In this document: piece by piece, positions 1 to 5,602 of the stretch
How positions within the stretch are numbered: position 1 is the stretch's first letter
Layout of the letters: each line of letters starts with the position of its first letter
NCBI GenBank assembly: GCA_910583525.1
Contig: CAJTXL010000050.1
Location: 1 to 9,740 of the forward strand
Source: an uncultured Muribaculaceae bacterium
GTDB taxonomy: Bacteria; Bacteroidota; Bacteroidia; Bacteroidales; Muribaculaceae
Length of the DNA stretch: 9,740 nucleotides
Reading direction: 5' to 3'
The notes under the pieces: model-generated
Told to the model about the DNA's origin: nothing
The model's input: the letters and a program-made list of their open reading frames with translations, nothing else
Databases searched by the model: none
Made by a program: the position numbers and the translations under genes

Positions 1-224
1 GTAATTTAAGCCGATTGATAATAATTTAACTTTTATATTGCTGGTGGCACCACAGAAGGCCTCGACGAATGTCGGGGCTTGTTCGTAAACAACAGATTAC
101 TAACGTTTTACTTACGCCCGTCAGTAGTCAATCTTTATTTAATCCGTCGGCACAATTGTAGGCACAGCGGTTTTGACAATCAGCGTGTTACGAAAAATGT
201 CGGCTCAAAAGTTGGCACTCCACA
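1..224. other. Gene-free left flank of the integrase
   Basis: I see no credible gene here. The stretch is A/T-rich for its first 40 bases and contains the hairpin annotated at 56-80. A TTTTG at 171-175 could be a -33 element for the integrase, but no good TAnnTTTG lies at the right distance, so I do not call an integrase promoter. Because the integrase and the tail operon are contiguous on the right, an attachment site, if one is present, would most plausibly lie in this stretch or beyond the left edge. That is inference only: no matching direct repeat is visible in the window. Confidence 0.4.
56..80 (+). terminator. Strong hairpin, possible terminator near the left edge
   Basis: The bases at 57-66 pair with 71-80 around a GAAT loop, giving a stem of about ten pairs: eight from GCCTCGAC with GTCGGGGC (one G-T wobble), then a G-T and an A-T pair. 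The A residues before it and T residues after it are few, so a true intrinsic terminator is only moderately supported. If it is one, it would end a gene lying to the left of the window and could mark the element's border. It could instead be any structured intergenic element. Confidence 0.4.
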
Positions 225-1379
225 ATGGCGAAAGTAACAATCAAACGGCGTAACGAAAGCGAACGCGCCGACGGCCGGGCGGCTCTGTATGCCGTCCTTA
301 ACATCGAGCGGATAAAAATCCGCCTTCCTCTTGACATTGCCGTGACTTCGGCGGAATGGGACGGGGCATCAGAACGCATTAAAGGCCGCACGCAGGAGGT
401 CAAGGACAAGAACCTTATCATATCGAACACTAAAGCGAAAATCTCCGATATATTGGTGCGTGCCCGCCTGACAGGCGAAAAACTCACCAGGGACAGTTTC
501 CTCGCGCTGTACCGCCGTCCGGGTGAGACGCTCAACTTCATCGAATATGCGTTCCGCCATCTCGAAGCCCTGAACTCGGCCATGCAGCCCGAAACCATAC
601 GCCACCACACGGCGGCGCTGCGCAAGCTCGAAAAGTATGAGCCGCGCCTACAGCTCGCCGACATAACGCCCGAATGGCTGCGTGTGTATGCCGCCTATCT
701 GCGCGACAGACACGGCAACAACCCCGGCACCATACGCAAGAACATGTGCGTGATACGCATGCACTACTACGCGGCCATGCGGGCTGGCAAGGTCAAGGCA
801 AACCCGTTCGAGGTCTACAGGCTACCGGCTGCCGACCCGTCGGTTGTCTTCCTGTCGGAGGACGAGCTGGGCATGCTCGTGGCTCTGTTCCATTCGGACA
901 CGCTGCCGGAAAACGAGCAGGACGTGCTCCGCTTCTTTCTGTTCATGACATTTACAGGCATGCACATAACAGATGCCCGAAATTTGCAGATAGAGCAGAT
1001 AACGGACGGCGAAATACATTACCGCCGCATCAAGACGCACACGAGGGTCGATATGCCCCTGTCGCGTCCGGCGGCGATGCTCGTGGCCTATTACAGCGAC
1101 GGGCGCTTCCGCGGGCCGCTCTTCAGGCGTCTGCCGACCGACCAGGCATTCAACCGCGTAATAAAGCGCGTATGCGCCCGGGCAGGCATAAGAAAGGCGG
1201 TCAGCGCCAAAGCTGCCCGTCACACTTTTGCCACCCTGTATTACAAGAAGAACGGCGGTGATTTGGGCACGCTCTCGAAGCTGCTCGGCCACACTTCTGT
1301 CGAAACTACCATGGTATACGCCCACATAATGAAAGATAGTAGGGTCGCTGGGGTGTCGGCTTTTGACGACATGCTCTGA
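225..1379 (+). CDS. int: Tyrosine recombinase (phage-type integrase)
   Basis: This 384-residue protein should catalyse site-specific integration and excision of the element through a covalent 3'-phosphotyrosine intermediate. The layout fits the Bacteroidetes integrase family: an arm-binding N-terminus (about 1-100), a SAM-like core-binding domain (about 104-190) and a catalytic domain (about 208-375). Visible catalytic residues are the beta-hairpin Lys270, Arg332, His356 (in LLGH) and the nucleophile Tyr365 (in MVYAHI). Two canonical positions differ. The first Arg is replaced by His247 (FTGMHITD), and the His of the HxxR box by Lys329 (KAAR). From family knowledge, loss of the first Arg is known in Bacteroides integrases such as IntDOT, so the enzyme is probably active. 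The ATG at 225 has no Shine-Dalgarno, which is normal for this phylum. It reads toward the convergent hicAB genes. No excisionase gene is visible beside it. Confidence 0.93.
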   Translation: MAKVTIKRRNESERADGRAALYAVLNIERIKIRLPLDIAVTSAEWDGASERIKGRTQEVKDKNLIISNTKAKISDILVRARLTGEKLTRDSFLALYRRPGETLNFIEYAFRHLEALNSAMQPETIRHHTAALRKLEKYEPRLQLADITPEWLRVYAAYLRDRHGNNPGTIRKNMCVIRMHYYAAMRAGKVKANPFEVYRLPAADPSVVFLSEDELGMLVALFHSDTLPENEQDVLRFFLFMTFTGMHITDARNLQIEQITDGEIHYRRIKTHTRVDMPLSRPAAMLVAYYSDGRFRGPLFRRLPTDQAFNRVIKRVCARAGIRKAVSAKAARHTFATLYYKKNGGDLGTLSKLLGHTSVETTMVYAHIMKDSRVAGVSAFDDML

Positions 1380-1592
1380 AAACACGCCCAAGAACTGACG
1401 TATTCAGGGAGGTATATAGTGTCATATATCGGGCTGTTCTGTGGGGTCTGTGTTGTCTCTCGTGCCTCTCGAAGCCGTGCATCATCTACGACAAGATATA
1501 AATATAGTTGTGCCGTTGGCTGTCATCCACCTCGTTCGCCGACTATATCAGGTAGTTTTTATTTCGTCACACATAAAATTTTCGGACAAAAA
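1380..1592. other. Gene-free gap between integrase and hicAB
   Basis: The convergent gap between the integrase stop and the hicAB terminator holds no ORF I would support. It contains a small A/T palindrome near 1412-1426 (ATATA, spacer, TATAT) and two AAAATTTT-type blocks around 1575-1596. I see no T-tailed terminator for the rightward integrase transcript. The hairpin at 1609-1640 has its T-tract only on the other strand. Confidence 0.4.
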
Positions 1593-1615
1593 TTTTCAGA
1601 AAAAGCGCAAAAAAA
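1593..1615. repeat. Left copy of a 23-base direct repeat flanking hicAB
   Basis: The 23 bases here match 2377-2399 at 22 of 23 positions in the same orientation. The only difference is G at 1599 against T at 2383. The core is a run of five A, GCGC, then seven A. Both copies lie at the T-tract side of a minus-strand terminator, so this copy also supplies the U-tail of the hicAB terminator. Either hicAB was inserted with a duplicated border, or the two terminators share a common tail sequence. Confidence 0.75.
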
Positions 1616-1640
1616 TCCCCTGCCGATTGAAGGCAGGGGG
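1609..1640 (-). terminator. Intrinsic terminator of hicAB
   Basis: On the minus strand an eight-pair GC-rich stem (GGCAGGGG with CCCCTGCC, plus-strand positions 1632-1639 and 1617-1624, seven-base loop) is followed by seven T residues (plus-strand A at 1609-1615). It starts about 29 bases past the hicB stop, the standard position for ending the hicAB transcript. From the plus strand there is no T-tract, so it should not stop integrase transcription. Confidence 0.88.
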
Positions 1641-1655
1641 CGGTCAAAGCAAGTG

Positions 1656-1669
1656 TGTCAAACGATAAC
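1656..1669. repeat. Left arm of a 14-base inverted repeat around hicAB
   Basis: TGTCAAACGATAAC here is the exact reverse complement of 2314-2327. This arm overlaps the last base of the hicB stop codon; the other arm lies just downstream of the hicAB -7 promoter box, over the likely transcription start. It may be a protein-binding site used twice, since HicB proteins commonly repress their own operon. The two ends of the hicAB mRNA could also pair. Confidence 0.75.
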
Positions 1670-2082
1670 TATTGAACCGCAAGAAATTGTCGGCCGATGG
1701 CGTGAAGACCGTCGACGATGCGCTGCCGCTGTGCTTGGCGCGGAATTTTAAGCGCGTTGGCGTAGTGGCTGAGGAGTTTTTGGTTTATGCCTGTAACTCG
1801 GCTGATGGCGGCCATGGTGGTGAACCGTTCGGCCTCACGAAGCATGGCGGCAGGCGAAAGGGTGTATTCGATTTCGTAGTCGCCTACGGCAAGCCATTCG
1901 GGGACTACATCGCCGTCTTCAATCATGGCTTCGACATGAAAGCGGAGTGATTCTTCAAAGTCCTGTTTAATGCCTTCGATGGTCTTATTGGTGCATAGGA
2001 TGGCGCCGATGCCTTCAAATCCCCATCCGCAGCAATAATTCTTTTCTGACCACGAAATCTCGACTTTTACGATATGTGCCAT
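1669..2082 (-). CDS. hicB: HicB antitoxin, with C-terminal HTH
   Basis: This 137-residue protein is the antitoxin of a type II HicAB pair. It binds and blocks the HicA RNase and, as in other HicB proteins with a DNA-binding tail, probably represses the operon. Residues 1-80 show the HicB fold pattern (KVEISWSEKNYCCGW at the start, and a YEIEY strand near 69-73). Residues 89-130 form an Xre-like helix-turn-helix (AAISRVTGINQKLLSHYANA, then PRQAQ). I chose the ATG at 2082 because the strong conservation pattern starts there (MAHIVKVEIS). The ORF extends upstream to 2118, but that part overlaps the hicA stop and looks like leader. It follows hicA by 26 A-rich bases, so the two are surely cotranscribed. 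The toxin-first order is usual for hicAB. Confidence 0.92.
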   Translation of the reverse strand: MAHIVKVEISWSEKNYCCGWGFEGIGAILCTNKTIEGIKQDFEESLRFHVEAMIEDGDVVPEWLAVGDYEIEYTLSPAAMLREAERFTTMAAISRVTGINQKLLSHYANALKIPRQAQRQRIVDGLHAIGRQFLAVQ

Positions 2083-2108
2083 ATTCTTTTTTGTTAAAGG
2101 CAGGCGGC

Positions 2109-2303
2109 TTATCGCCACCCGGCCTGTTTGAAAATGCTGTTTAAAATTTCCTGTTCAAGCGTGTCGGACGGTTTCTTGTTCACAGTCACGCGCCCTTTCT
2201 TTGTCGGATGCTTGAACTGCCGGTGGTCGCCTTTTGTCACCGCGAGATACCATCCGTCGGCTTCGAGCATCTTGATTACTTCCCTTACTTTGTAGCGTTT
2301 CAT
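2109..2303 (-). CDS. hicA: HicA toxin (mRNA interferase)
   Basis: At 64 residues this small basic protein has the length and pattern of HicA, a double-stranded-RNA-binding-fold RNase that cleaves mRNA and stops growth when free of HicB. The visible signature is a helix with LEADGWYL followed by KGDHRQFKHP, in which His27 is the expected catalytic residue, and a basic C-terminal half ending in an ILNSIFKQAG helix. The start at 2303 (MKRYKVREV) fits the family. An upstream extension of the frame to 2420 would run through the promoter and a terminator, so it is not credible. Its position between integrase and tail operon, with its own promoter, fits a moron that stabilises the element or defends the lysogen. 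All key residues appear intact. Confidence 0.94.
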   Translation of the reverse strand: MKRYKVREVIKMLEADGWYLAVTKGDHRQFKHPTKKGRVTVNKKPSDTLEQEILNSIFKQAGWR

Positions 2304-2313
2304 TTTTGATATT

Positions 2314-2327
2314 GTTATCGTTTGACA
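2314..2327. repeat. Right arm of the 14-base inverted repeat (possible HicB operator)
   Basis: GTTATCGTTTGACA is the exact reverse complement of 1656-1669. It begins four bases downstream (in hicAB sense) of the -7 box, so it covers the predicted transcription start and early 5' leader. It overlaps a quasi-palindrome, GTTTTGTCAAAC on the minus strand. A repressor bound here would block RNA polymerase. That HicB binds here is inference from family behaviour. Confidence 0.7.
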
Positions 2328-2330
2328 AAA

Positions 2331-2361
2331 CAAAGGTAGTAATATTTCTATATATAACAAA
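2331..2361 (-). promoter_or_regulatory. Bacteroidetes-type promoter of hicAB
   Basis: On the minus strand TTTG (plus 2358-2361) is followed by exactly 19 bases and then TACCTTTG (plus 2331-2338). This is a full match to the Bacteroidetes primary sigma factor pattern, TTTG then 19-21 bases then TAnnTTTG. The spacer is A/T-rich. Transcription should start around 2322-2326, giving a 5' leader of about 20 bases before the hicA ATG. Confidence 0.88.
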
Positions 2362-2376
2362 ATTTCAGTGCGATTT

Positions 2377-2399
2377 TTTTCATAAAAAGCGCAAAAAAA
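2377..2399. repeat. Right copy of the 23-base direct repeat flanking hicAB
   Basis: This copy matches 1593-1615 at 22 of 23 positions, same orientation, and supplies the U-tail of the tail-operon terminator. The two copies are 784 bases apart and enclose exactly the hicAB genes, their promoter and their terminator hairpin. Recombination between them would remove the whole toxin-antitoxin cassette. Confidence 0.75.
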
Positions 2400-2420
2400 A
2401 GTGGAGGCCGGGGCCTCCAC
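2393..2420 (-). terminator. Intrinsic terminator of the tail operon
   Basis: An eight-pair stem (GTGGAGGC with GCCTCCAC, four-base loop, 2401-2420) is followed on the minus strand by eight T residues (plus-strand A at 2393-2400). It lies 43 bases past the stop of the last tail-operon gene and 32 bases before the hicAB -33 box. It therefore insulates the toxin-antitoxin pair from late phage transcription. Confidence 0.9.
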
Positions 2421-2463
2421 ATGTCAAATTCCTCACAGAATAGCCTCCTGTATGTAGGTCGGC

Positions 2464-2730
2464 CTAATTCGTTGGGTCTCTGTTGCGCTGCATTTCTTCC
2501 GCCTGCCTTTGGCGTTCTTCGAGTTCTTTGCGTGCCTGCTCCTGCTCGGCGCGGATTTGTTCGGCCTCTTCGGCGGATATTTCGCGCCAGTTGTCGGGGC
2601 TGTCGCCTATGCCGAGGGTTATCTCGGTCGCGAGGATGCGCCCCGTCACGGGGATGTTTTCGTCCGCCTGCGTCAGCACACAGCCGTCTTCGGGTTCGAG
2701 GGTGCGGACAAGCACTTCGGTCTGTTTCAT
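2464..2730 (-). CDS. Small coiled-coil protein after second fibre gene; possible fibre-assembly helper
   Basis: I do not recognise a named family in this 88-residue protein. Residues 1-45 look like a small beta-rich domain; residues 50-85 are a charged, Glu/Gln/Arg-rich helix likely to form a coiled coil. It resembles the 117-residue product at 5603-5956: a TE pair near the start, a Gly near 16-17, a Leu-Gly/Pro-Gly turn near 36-40, then W/Y-x-E-I-S-A followed by helix (NWREISAEEA here, DYEEISADAV there). It is the last gene of the operon and starts nine bases after the stop of the 470-residue fibre-like gene. Phages such as Mu, P2 and lambda place a fibre-assembly chaperone directly behind the fibre gene, so such a role is reasonable but unproven. 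A small structural protein is the alternative. The C-terminus is intact. Confidence 0.8.
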   Translation of the reverse strand: MKQTEVLVRTLEPEDGCVLTQADENIPVTGRILATEITLGIGDSPDNWREISAEEAEQIRAEQEQARKELEERQRQAEEMQRNRDPTN

Positions 2731-2739
2731 GTCGTTTTC

Positions 2740-4152
2740 CTATACTATGTTGGTGAATATCGTAAGGTTCTTCGCCACGATGGCCGCGAGGTCGGCCTGA
2801 GTGAGCTTTTTCTTTGTGTCGGGGTGCAGCTGCACGCGCGTGGCCTTGTCGGGGTTGTACACAGAGGCCGTTATCAGGGTGTACTTCATGTCATCGTAGT
2901 CCCAGTTCTTGAGCAGCCGGAAGCTTTGGAAACGGTCGTCGTTCATAGGTTCGCGCCCTATGCCGCGCACACGGGCGTAGACAGTGCCGGGATAGAACTT
3001 GCCGCAGCTGTCGAAGAACAGCGACCCGGCCTCGCCCGTGAGCTTGCCGCAGTCGATTTCGGGATAGCGCTCCACACCGTAGGTGCCGGAGAACATGTAA
3101 AAGGTTGCAGCCCCCTCGGTCGACATCCTGTCGGGCACATGGACGAGCTTGCCGCAGTCGCCCCAGTCGCCGAACAGACCCATATAGCTGCCCACATTCC
3201 GTGCCGAAGACCAGTCGCCGTATATTGCCAGCGGAGTGTCGCGGTCTATTATCTTGAACGGGAAATTCATATGTGTCAAGTCCGCCATGTTCACGCAGCC
3301 GCGTATCTCCGACACTTCGCGGAATGCCGACGGGTCGGCAAAAGCGCCGTTGGCCGGGGGCAGGCCGCCGGAGGGCAGACCGTCGGCAATGAGCGCGGCC
3401 CTGTCGAGCACATAGATGTCCCTTCGGGCGCTGAATTTACGGAAGCCTTTGAGGTCGAGGTAGTGCACCTTGTCGGCGCTGCATATGTTCAAGGTAGTCA
3501 TGCCCTGCGGCAGATGGCTGCGCAGAAGCATTCCGCGCTCCGATTTCACCGCGCGGCTGGCGTTGACGTTGTTGTTGATGGCCGTGGACAGCGTGAACCA
3601 GCACTCGTCGGGTTCGCACAGGGCAACGACATCGGGCATGAAGCGCGCTATTTCTTCGGGCGTGAGCAACTCGGCTATCTGCGCCACGGTGAAGACGTCG
3701 CGTACCGCTTCAATGCTGCCGGGATTGGCCGCGAGCATCAGCTTCAGAAGCGACGCCGCAGTTGCCTTGATGTCGGCATGCGTAGCCTCTATGTCGGAAA
3801 ACCGCGCCACGTTCGACACCTTAGCCACCTGCTTGCCCGAAGCGTCGCGCAGGCCGATGGAGTGGCCGGAGTTGAACCAGAAGAGCTCGATGCCGTCGAG
3901 AGCCGCGCCGAGCCTGCCCGACAGCCCCTCGACAAGCTTCTCGTTCTTGGCAAGCTGTGCGCCGAGGTTATGGTCTGTCGGGACGATTTCTATCTTGCCC
4001 GACGTCAGCAGCCGCAGCCCGAGCCCTGCGGTGAGCCTGTCCTGTTTTCCGTCGAGCGCCGTCAGCCGCTTCTCGATGTCGGCAAGGCTCTTTCCGATGG
4101 CGTCGATGAGCGCCATCGTCCGCTGCACCTTTTCAAGAAAAGTTTCTGCCAT
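2740..4152 (-). CDS. Putative tail fibre / receptor-binding protein with BspA-type repeats (470 aa)
   Basis: The protein starts with an amphipathic, probably coiled-coil segment (about 5-45), which in tail fibres usually drives trimer formation. A central region without recognisable motifs follows. Residues about 283-395 then show degenerate BspA/DUF285-like leucine-rich units (for example FYMFSGTYGVERYPEIDCGK), with recurring CGK and MF/LF-x-x-C/G positions. The C-terminus has an HPD motif (443-445), then KKKL, then AKNLTIFTNIV. This tail is also found, longer, at the end of the 281-residue protein upstream. BspA-type repeats occur in surface adhesins of Bacteroidales and in their prophage proteins. 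I infer a host-recognition role from this and from the neighbours. The gene follows a 117-base gap that carries a promoter on the opposite strand. The start at 4152 sits behind an A-rich leader. There is no signal peptide, as expected for a virion protein. Confidence 0.82.
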   Translation of the reverse strand: MAETFLEKVQRTMALIDAIGKSLADIEKRLTALDGKQDRLTAGLGLRLLTSGKIEIVPTDHNLGAQLAKNEKLVEGLSGRLGAALDGIELFWFNSGHSIGLRDASGKQVAKVSNVARFSDIEATHADIKATAASLLKLMLAANPGSIEAVRDVFTVAQIAELLTPEEIARFMPDVVALCEPDECWFTLSTAINNNVNASRAVKSERGMLLRSHLPQGMTTLNICSADKVHYLDLKGFRKFSARRDIYVLDRAALIADGLPSGGLPPANGAFADPSAFREVSEIRGCVNMADLTHMNFPFKIIDRDTPLAIYGDWSSARNVGSYMGLFGDWGDCGKLVHVPDRMSTEGAATFYMFSGTYGVERYPEIDCGKLTGEAGSLFFDSCGKFYPGTVYARVRGIGREPMNDDRFQSFRLLKNWDYDDMKYTLITASVYNPDKATRVQLHPDTKKKLTQADLAAIVAKNLTIFTNIV

Positions 4153-4167
4153 TTTTTGCGTATTTGT

Positions 4168-4198
4168 TTTGCTGTTACGAGATTATTCGCTAATTTTG
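4168..4198 (+). promoter_or_regulatory. Bacteroidetes-type promoter pointing against the tail operon
   Basis: TTTG at 4168-4171, a 19-base spacer and TAATTTTG at 4191-4198 match the Bacteroidetes -33/-7 promoter perfectly. It reads rightward, away from the 470-residue gene and into the 3' end of the 440-residue gene. My manual scan of both strands found only one other full match in the window, the hicAB promoter. Transcription should start at about 4203-4206, exactly where a paired RNA structure begins. No rightward protein gene of clear merit follows, so a small RNA is the best explanation. Confidence 0.75.
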
Positions 4199-4203
4199 TG
4201 CAT

Positions 4204-4271
4204 GCCCACATGCGACTTAGGATAAGCTATGCGATTGCTCTGCAGCCTGACCGCGCCTGTGGGCTTTTTTT
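4204..4271 (+). ncRNA. Predicted small structured antisense RNA in the tail operon
   Basis: The bases GCCCACA at 4204-4210 pair perfectly with TGTGGGC at 4258-4264, and seven T residues follow at once (4265-4271), so the closing stem is also the terminator stem. The first stem base lies six bases after the -7 box, so the RNA would begin in its own closing helix. Inside, GCT-AT-GC (4226-4232) can pair with GCAGC (4242-4246), leaving a two-base bulge and a nine-base loop. The predicted length is about 65-70 nucleotides. The RNA is wholly antisense to the gap between the 440- and 470-residue genes, and its end touches the stop codon of the 440-residue gene (4270-4272). I know no RNA family that it matches. 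Its role is inferred: antisense control of the second fibre gene, or a trans-acting phage small RNA. Confidence 0.62.
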
Positions 4272-5592
4272 ATAGCCTTATATATTTTATTTCGCTCTCG
4301 AAAGGTGACGGTGTCAGGAAGAGATACAGCCAAGGACTGACCCTTCCTTTGCTGTTTTTTTGCCGTACCCTGAGCACGCGGCGGCGCAGATACTCCGAAT
4401 ACGAACATCCTTCCAGGCCTCCAACGTAGGCATGTCTGTAACGTCTCCATTTCGTTCGGTAACCGTCCGAAGTCCCGCTATACCAACAGCCGTCTCTCCG
4501 GCCGCCGAACCGTCTTTTCTGCCGGTACTGTATTTCAAGATTGCAGCCGCTTCCCTTATAGCCGACAATTTCGGCTATCATGTCACAGATGCGGTCGCCG
4601 CAGCTTACCGTGCCGCTTTTTAAAGCATGCAAGGGGTCAAGACCCGGTTCTGTCACATTCATGGGGCCGGTGTATACCCTGAATATTCCGTCAGCACCCT
4701 TTTCAATGTAACCGGACCTATAACTTTCGGGGAGCACGATGCACAACGACGCAAGGCCGAATGTGTTGTTTGGCTTGCGACCGAAAACGGTCAGAGTGTT
4801 TCCTTCAATGGCGCAGTCGAACGCTCCGTGAAATAGAGCATTATAATAGCCGCCGATAAGGCTGACATATATCTCAGCACGCCACTCCTGCGGCACAGCC
4901 GAGATGTCGAACACCGTCTCGACGCCCTCGGCAATGTCGACGCCCCTTAAAGATATTATGCCCTTGTTTCGGTAGAGCACGCCCGGCTGCGCATGCAGCG
5001 GTATCACTCCCCGTTGCAGGAAGCGCGGAGCCGTGGGCGACGCCTGCCGTGCCTTGACGGGCTTTATGGGTTCGTCGGGTTCTTCCGGCGCGGCAGGCTC
5101 GCGTCCGAGTATGGCCTCGAGGCCGCGGTTTATCTCGTCGAAAGTGCCCCCGATAAGTTCCTTGAACTCCGCAAGCCCGGCCATGTCTTTCTCGAAGTTG
5201 CGGATGTAAACCGGCAGCTGCACCGCCATCGAAATCTCGGCAGGCAGGTCGGCCACCACCGGCACGAGCCTTATGCCCGTGGCCACGCGCAGCGGCACCT
5301 GCTCCACGCCATCAGGCATGCGGCTGTTGGGCAGCAGCGCCATCATCAGCACCTCGAGACGTCCGCACGACAGCCCGTGGCGGTCGAACACCACAACGAG
5401 CTTGCCGTCCTCGCGGCGATAGCAGTTGCGCTCCACGCCCCCGATGCACGACGCCGTGTAGAAACGCCCTGCCTTTCGCGTGTAGAAACGCGCCACAAAG
5501 TCGAAGTCCGGCCAGTCCATGGCTTCGCCCTCAAGACCCACGGGCATGAGCACCGCCTCGAAATCACGTAAGAAATGAATGTCCTGTTCCAT
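4270..5592 (-). CDS. Putative baseplate/fibre adaptor protein (440 aa) with a basic C-terminus
   Basis: The N-terminal 130 residues resemble a module I associate with Bacteroides prophage tail proteins. It has a short beta-rich domain with FARFYT-like strands, a VVVFDRHGLSCGRLEV segment (67-81), a PDG turn (93-95) and a closing VQLPVYIRN strand. It is followed by a helix (about 131-163), an acidic and proline-rich linker (163-195) and a second beta-rich region (about 200-345). The last 90 residues differ: they are very rich in Arg, Lys, Tyr and Trp (19 basic residues between 357 and 417) and end in SPWLYLFLTPSPF. DNA composition also changes. Sampled 60-base lines are 60-73% GC at 5101-5340 but 38-53% at 4261-4560, which suggests an exchanged C-terminal tip. 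The gene starts ten bases after the stop of the 117-residue gene. Its place between two fibre-like genes fits an adaptor or a third fibre. The family assignment is from memory and moderate. Confidence 0.78.
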   Translation of the reverse strand: MEQDIHFLRDFEAVLMPVGLEGEAMDWPDFDFVARFYTRKAGRFYTASCIGGVERNCYRREDGKLVVVFDRHGLSCGRLEVLMMALLPNSRMPDGVEQVPLRVATGIRLVPVVADLPAEISMAVQLPVYIRNFEKDMAGLAEFKELIGGTFDEINRGLEAILGREPAAPEEPDEPIKPVKARQASPTAPRFLQRGVIPLHAQPGVLYRNKGIISLRGVDIAEGVETVFDISAVPQEWRAEIYVSLIGGYYNALFHGAFDCAIEGNTLTVFGRKPNNTFGLASLCIVLPESYRSGYIEKGADGIFRVYTGPMNVTEPGLDPLHALKSGTVSCGDRICDMIAEIVGYKGSGCNLEIQYRQKRRFGGRRDGCWYSGTSDGYRTKWRRYRHAYVGGLEGCSYSEYLRRRVLRVRQKNSKGRVSPWLYLFLTPSPFESEIKYIRL

Positions 5593-5602
5593 AGTCGCAG
5601 TC

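Noticed and set aside
41..55. tRNA 3' end or T-box motif in the GGTGGCACCA sequence
   Set aside because: No T-arm (TTCRA) or acceptor partner precedes it within the available 40 bases, and no specifier-loop structure can be drawn. The resemblance is limited to a few bases.
1419..1950. Short plus-strand frames overlapping hicB and its terminator
   Set aside because: They run antisense through hicB and through a terminator hairpin, have no promoter and show no recognisable protein pattern.
2109..2420. HicA start at 2420 giving 103 residues
   Set aside because: This extension would translate the terminator hairpin, the promoter and the leader. The family's usual length and pattern begin at 2303.
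2509..4275. A 588-codon open frame on the plus strand
   Set aside because: It lies antisense to the 88- and 470-residue genes. The minus-strand genes have tight spacing, shared domains and a terminator, whereas this frame's product is His/Val/Arg-rich without recognisable pattern, as expected of a shadow in GC-rich DNA.
4270..4620. Variable region of a diversity-generating retroelement at the end of the 440-residue gene
   Set aside because: The aromatic and basic C-terminus next to a hairpin prompted the idea. But I see no template repeat, no reverse transcriptase, no accessory gene and no C-type lectin signature in the window. A search of the rest of the element for a near-copy of this stretch would settle it.
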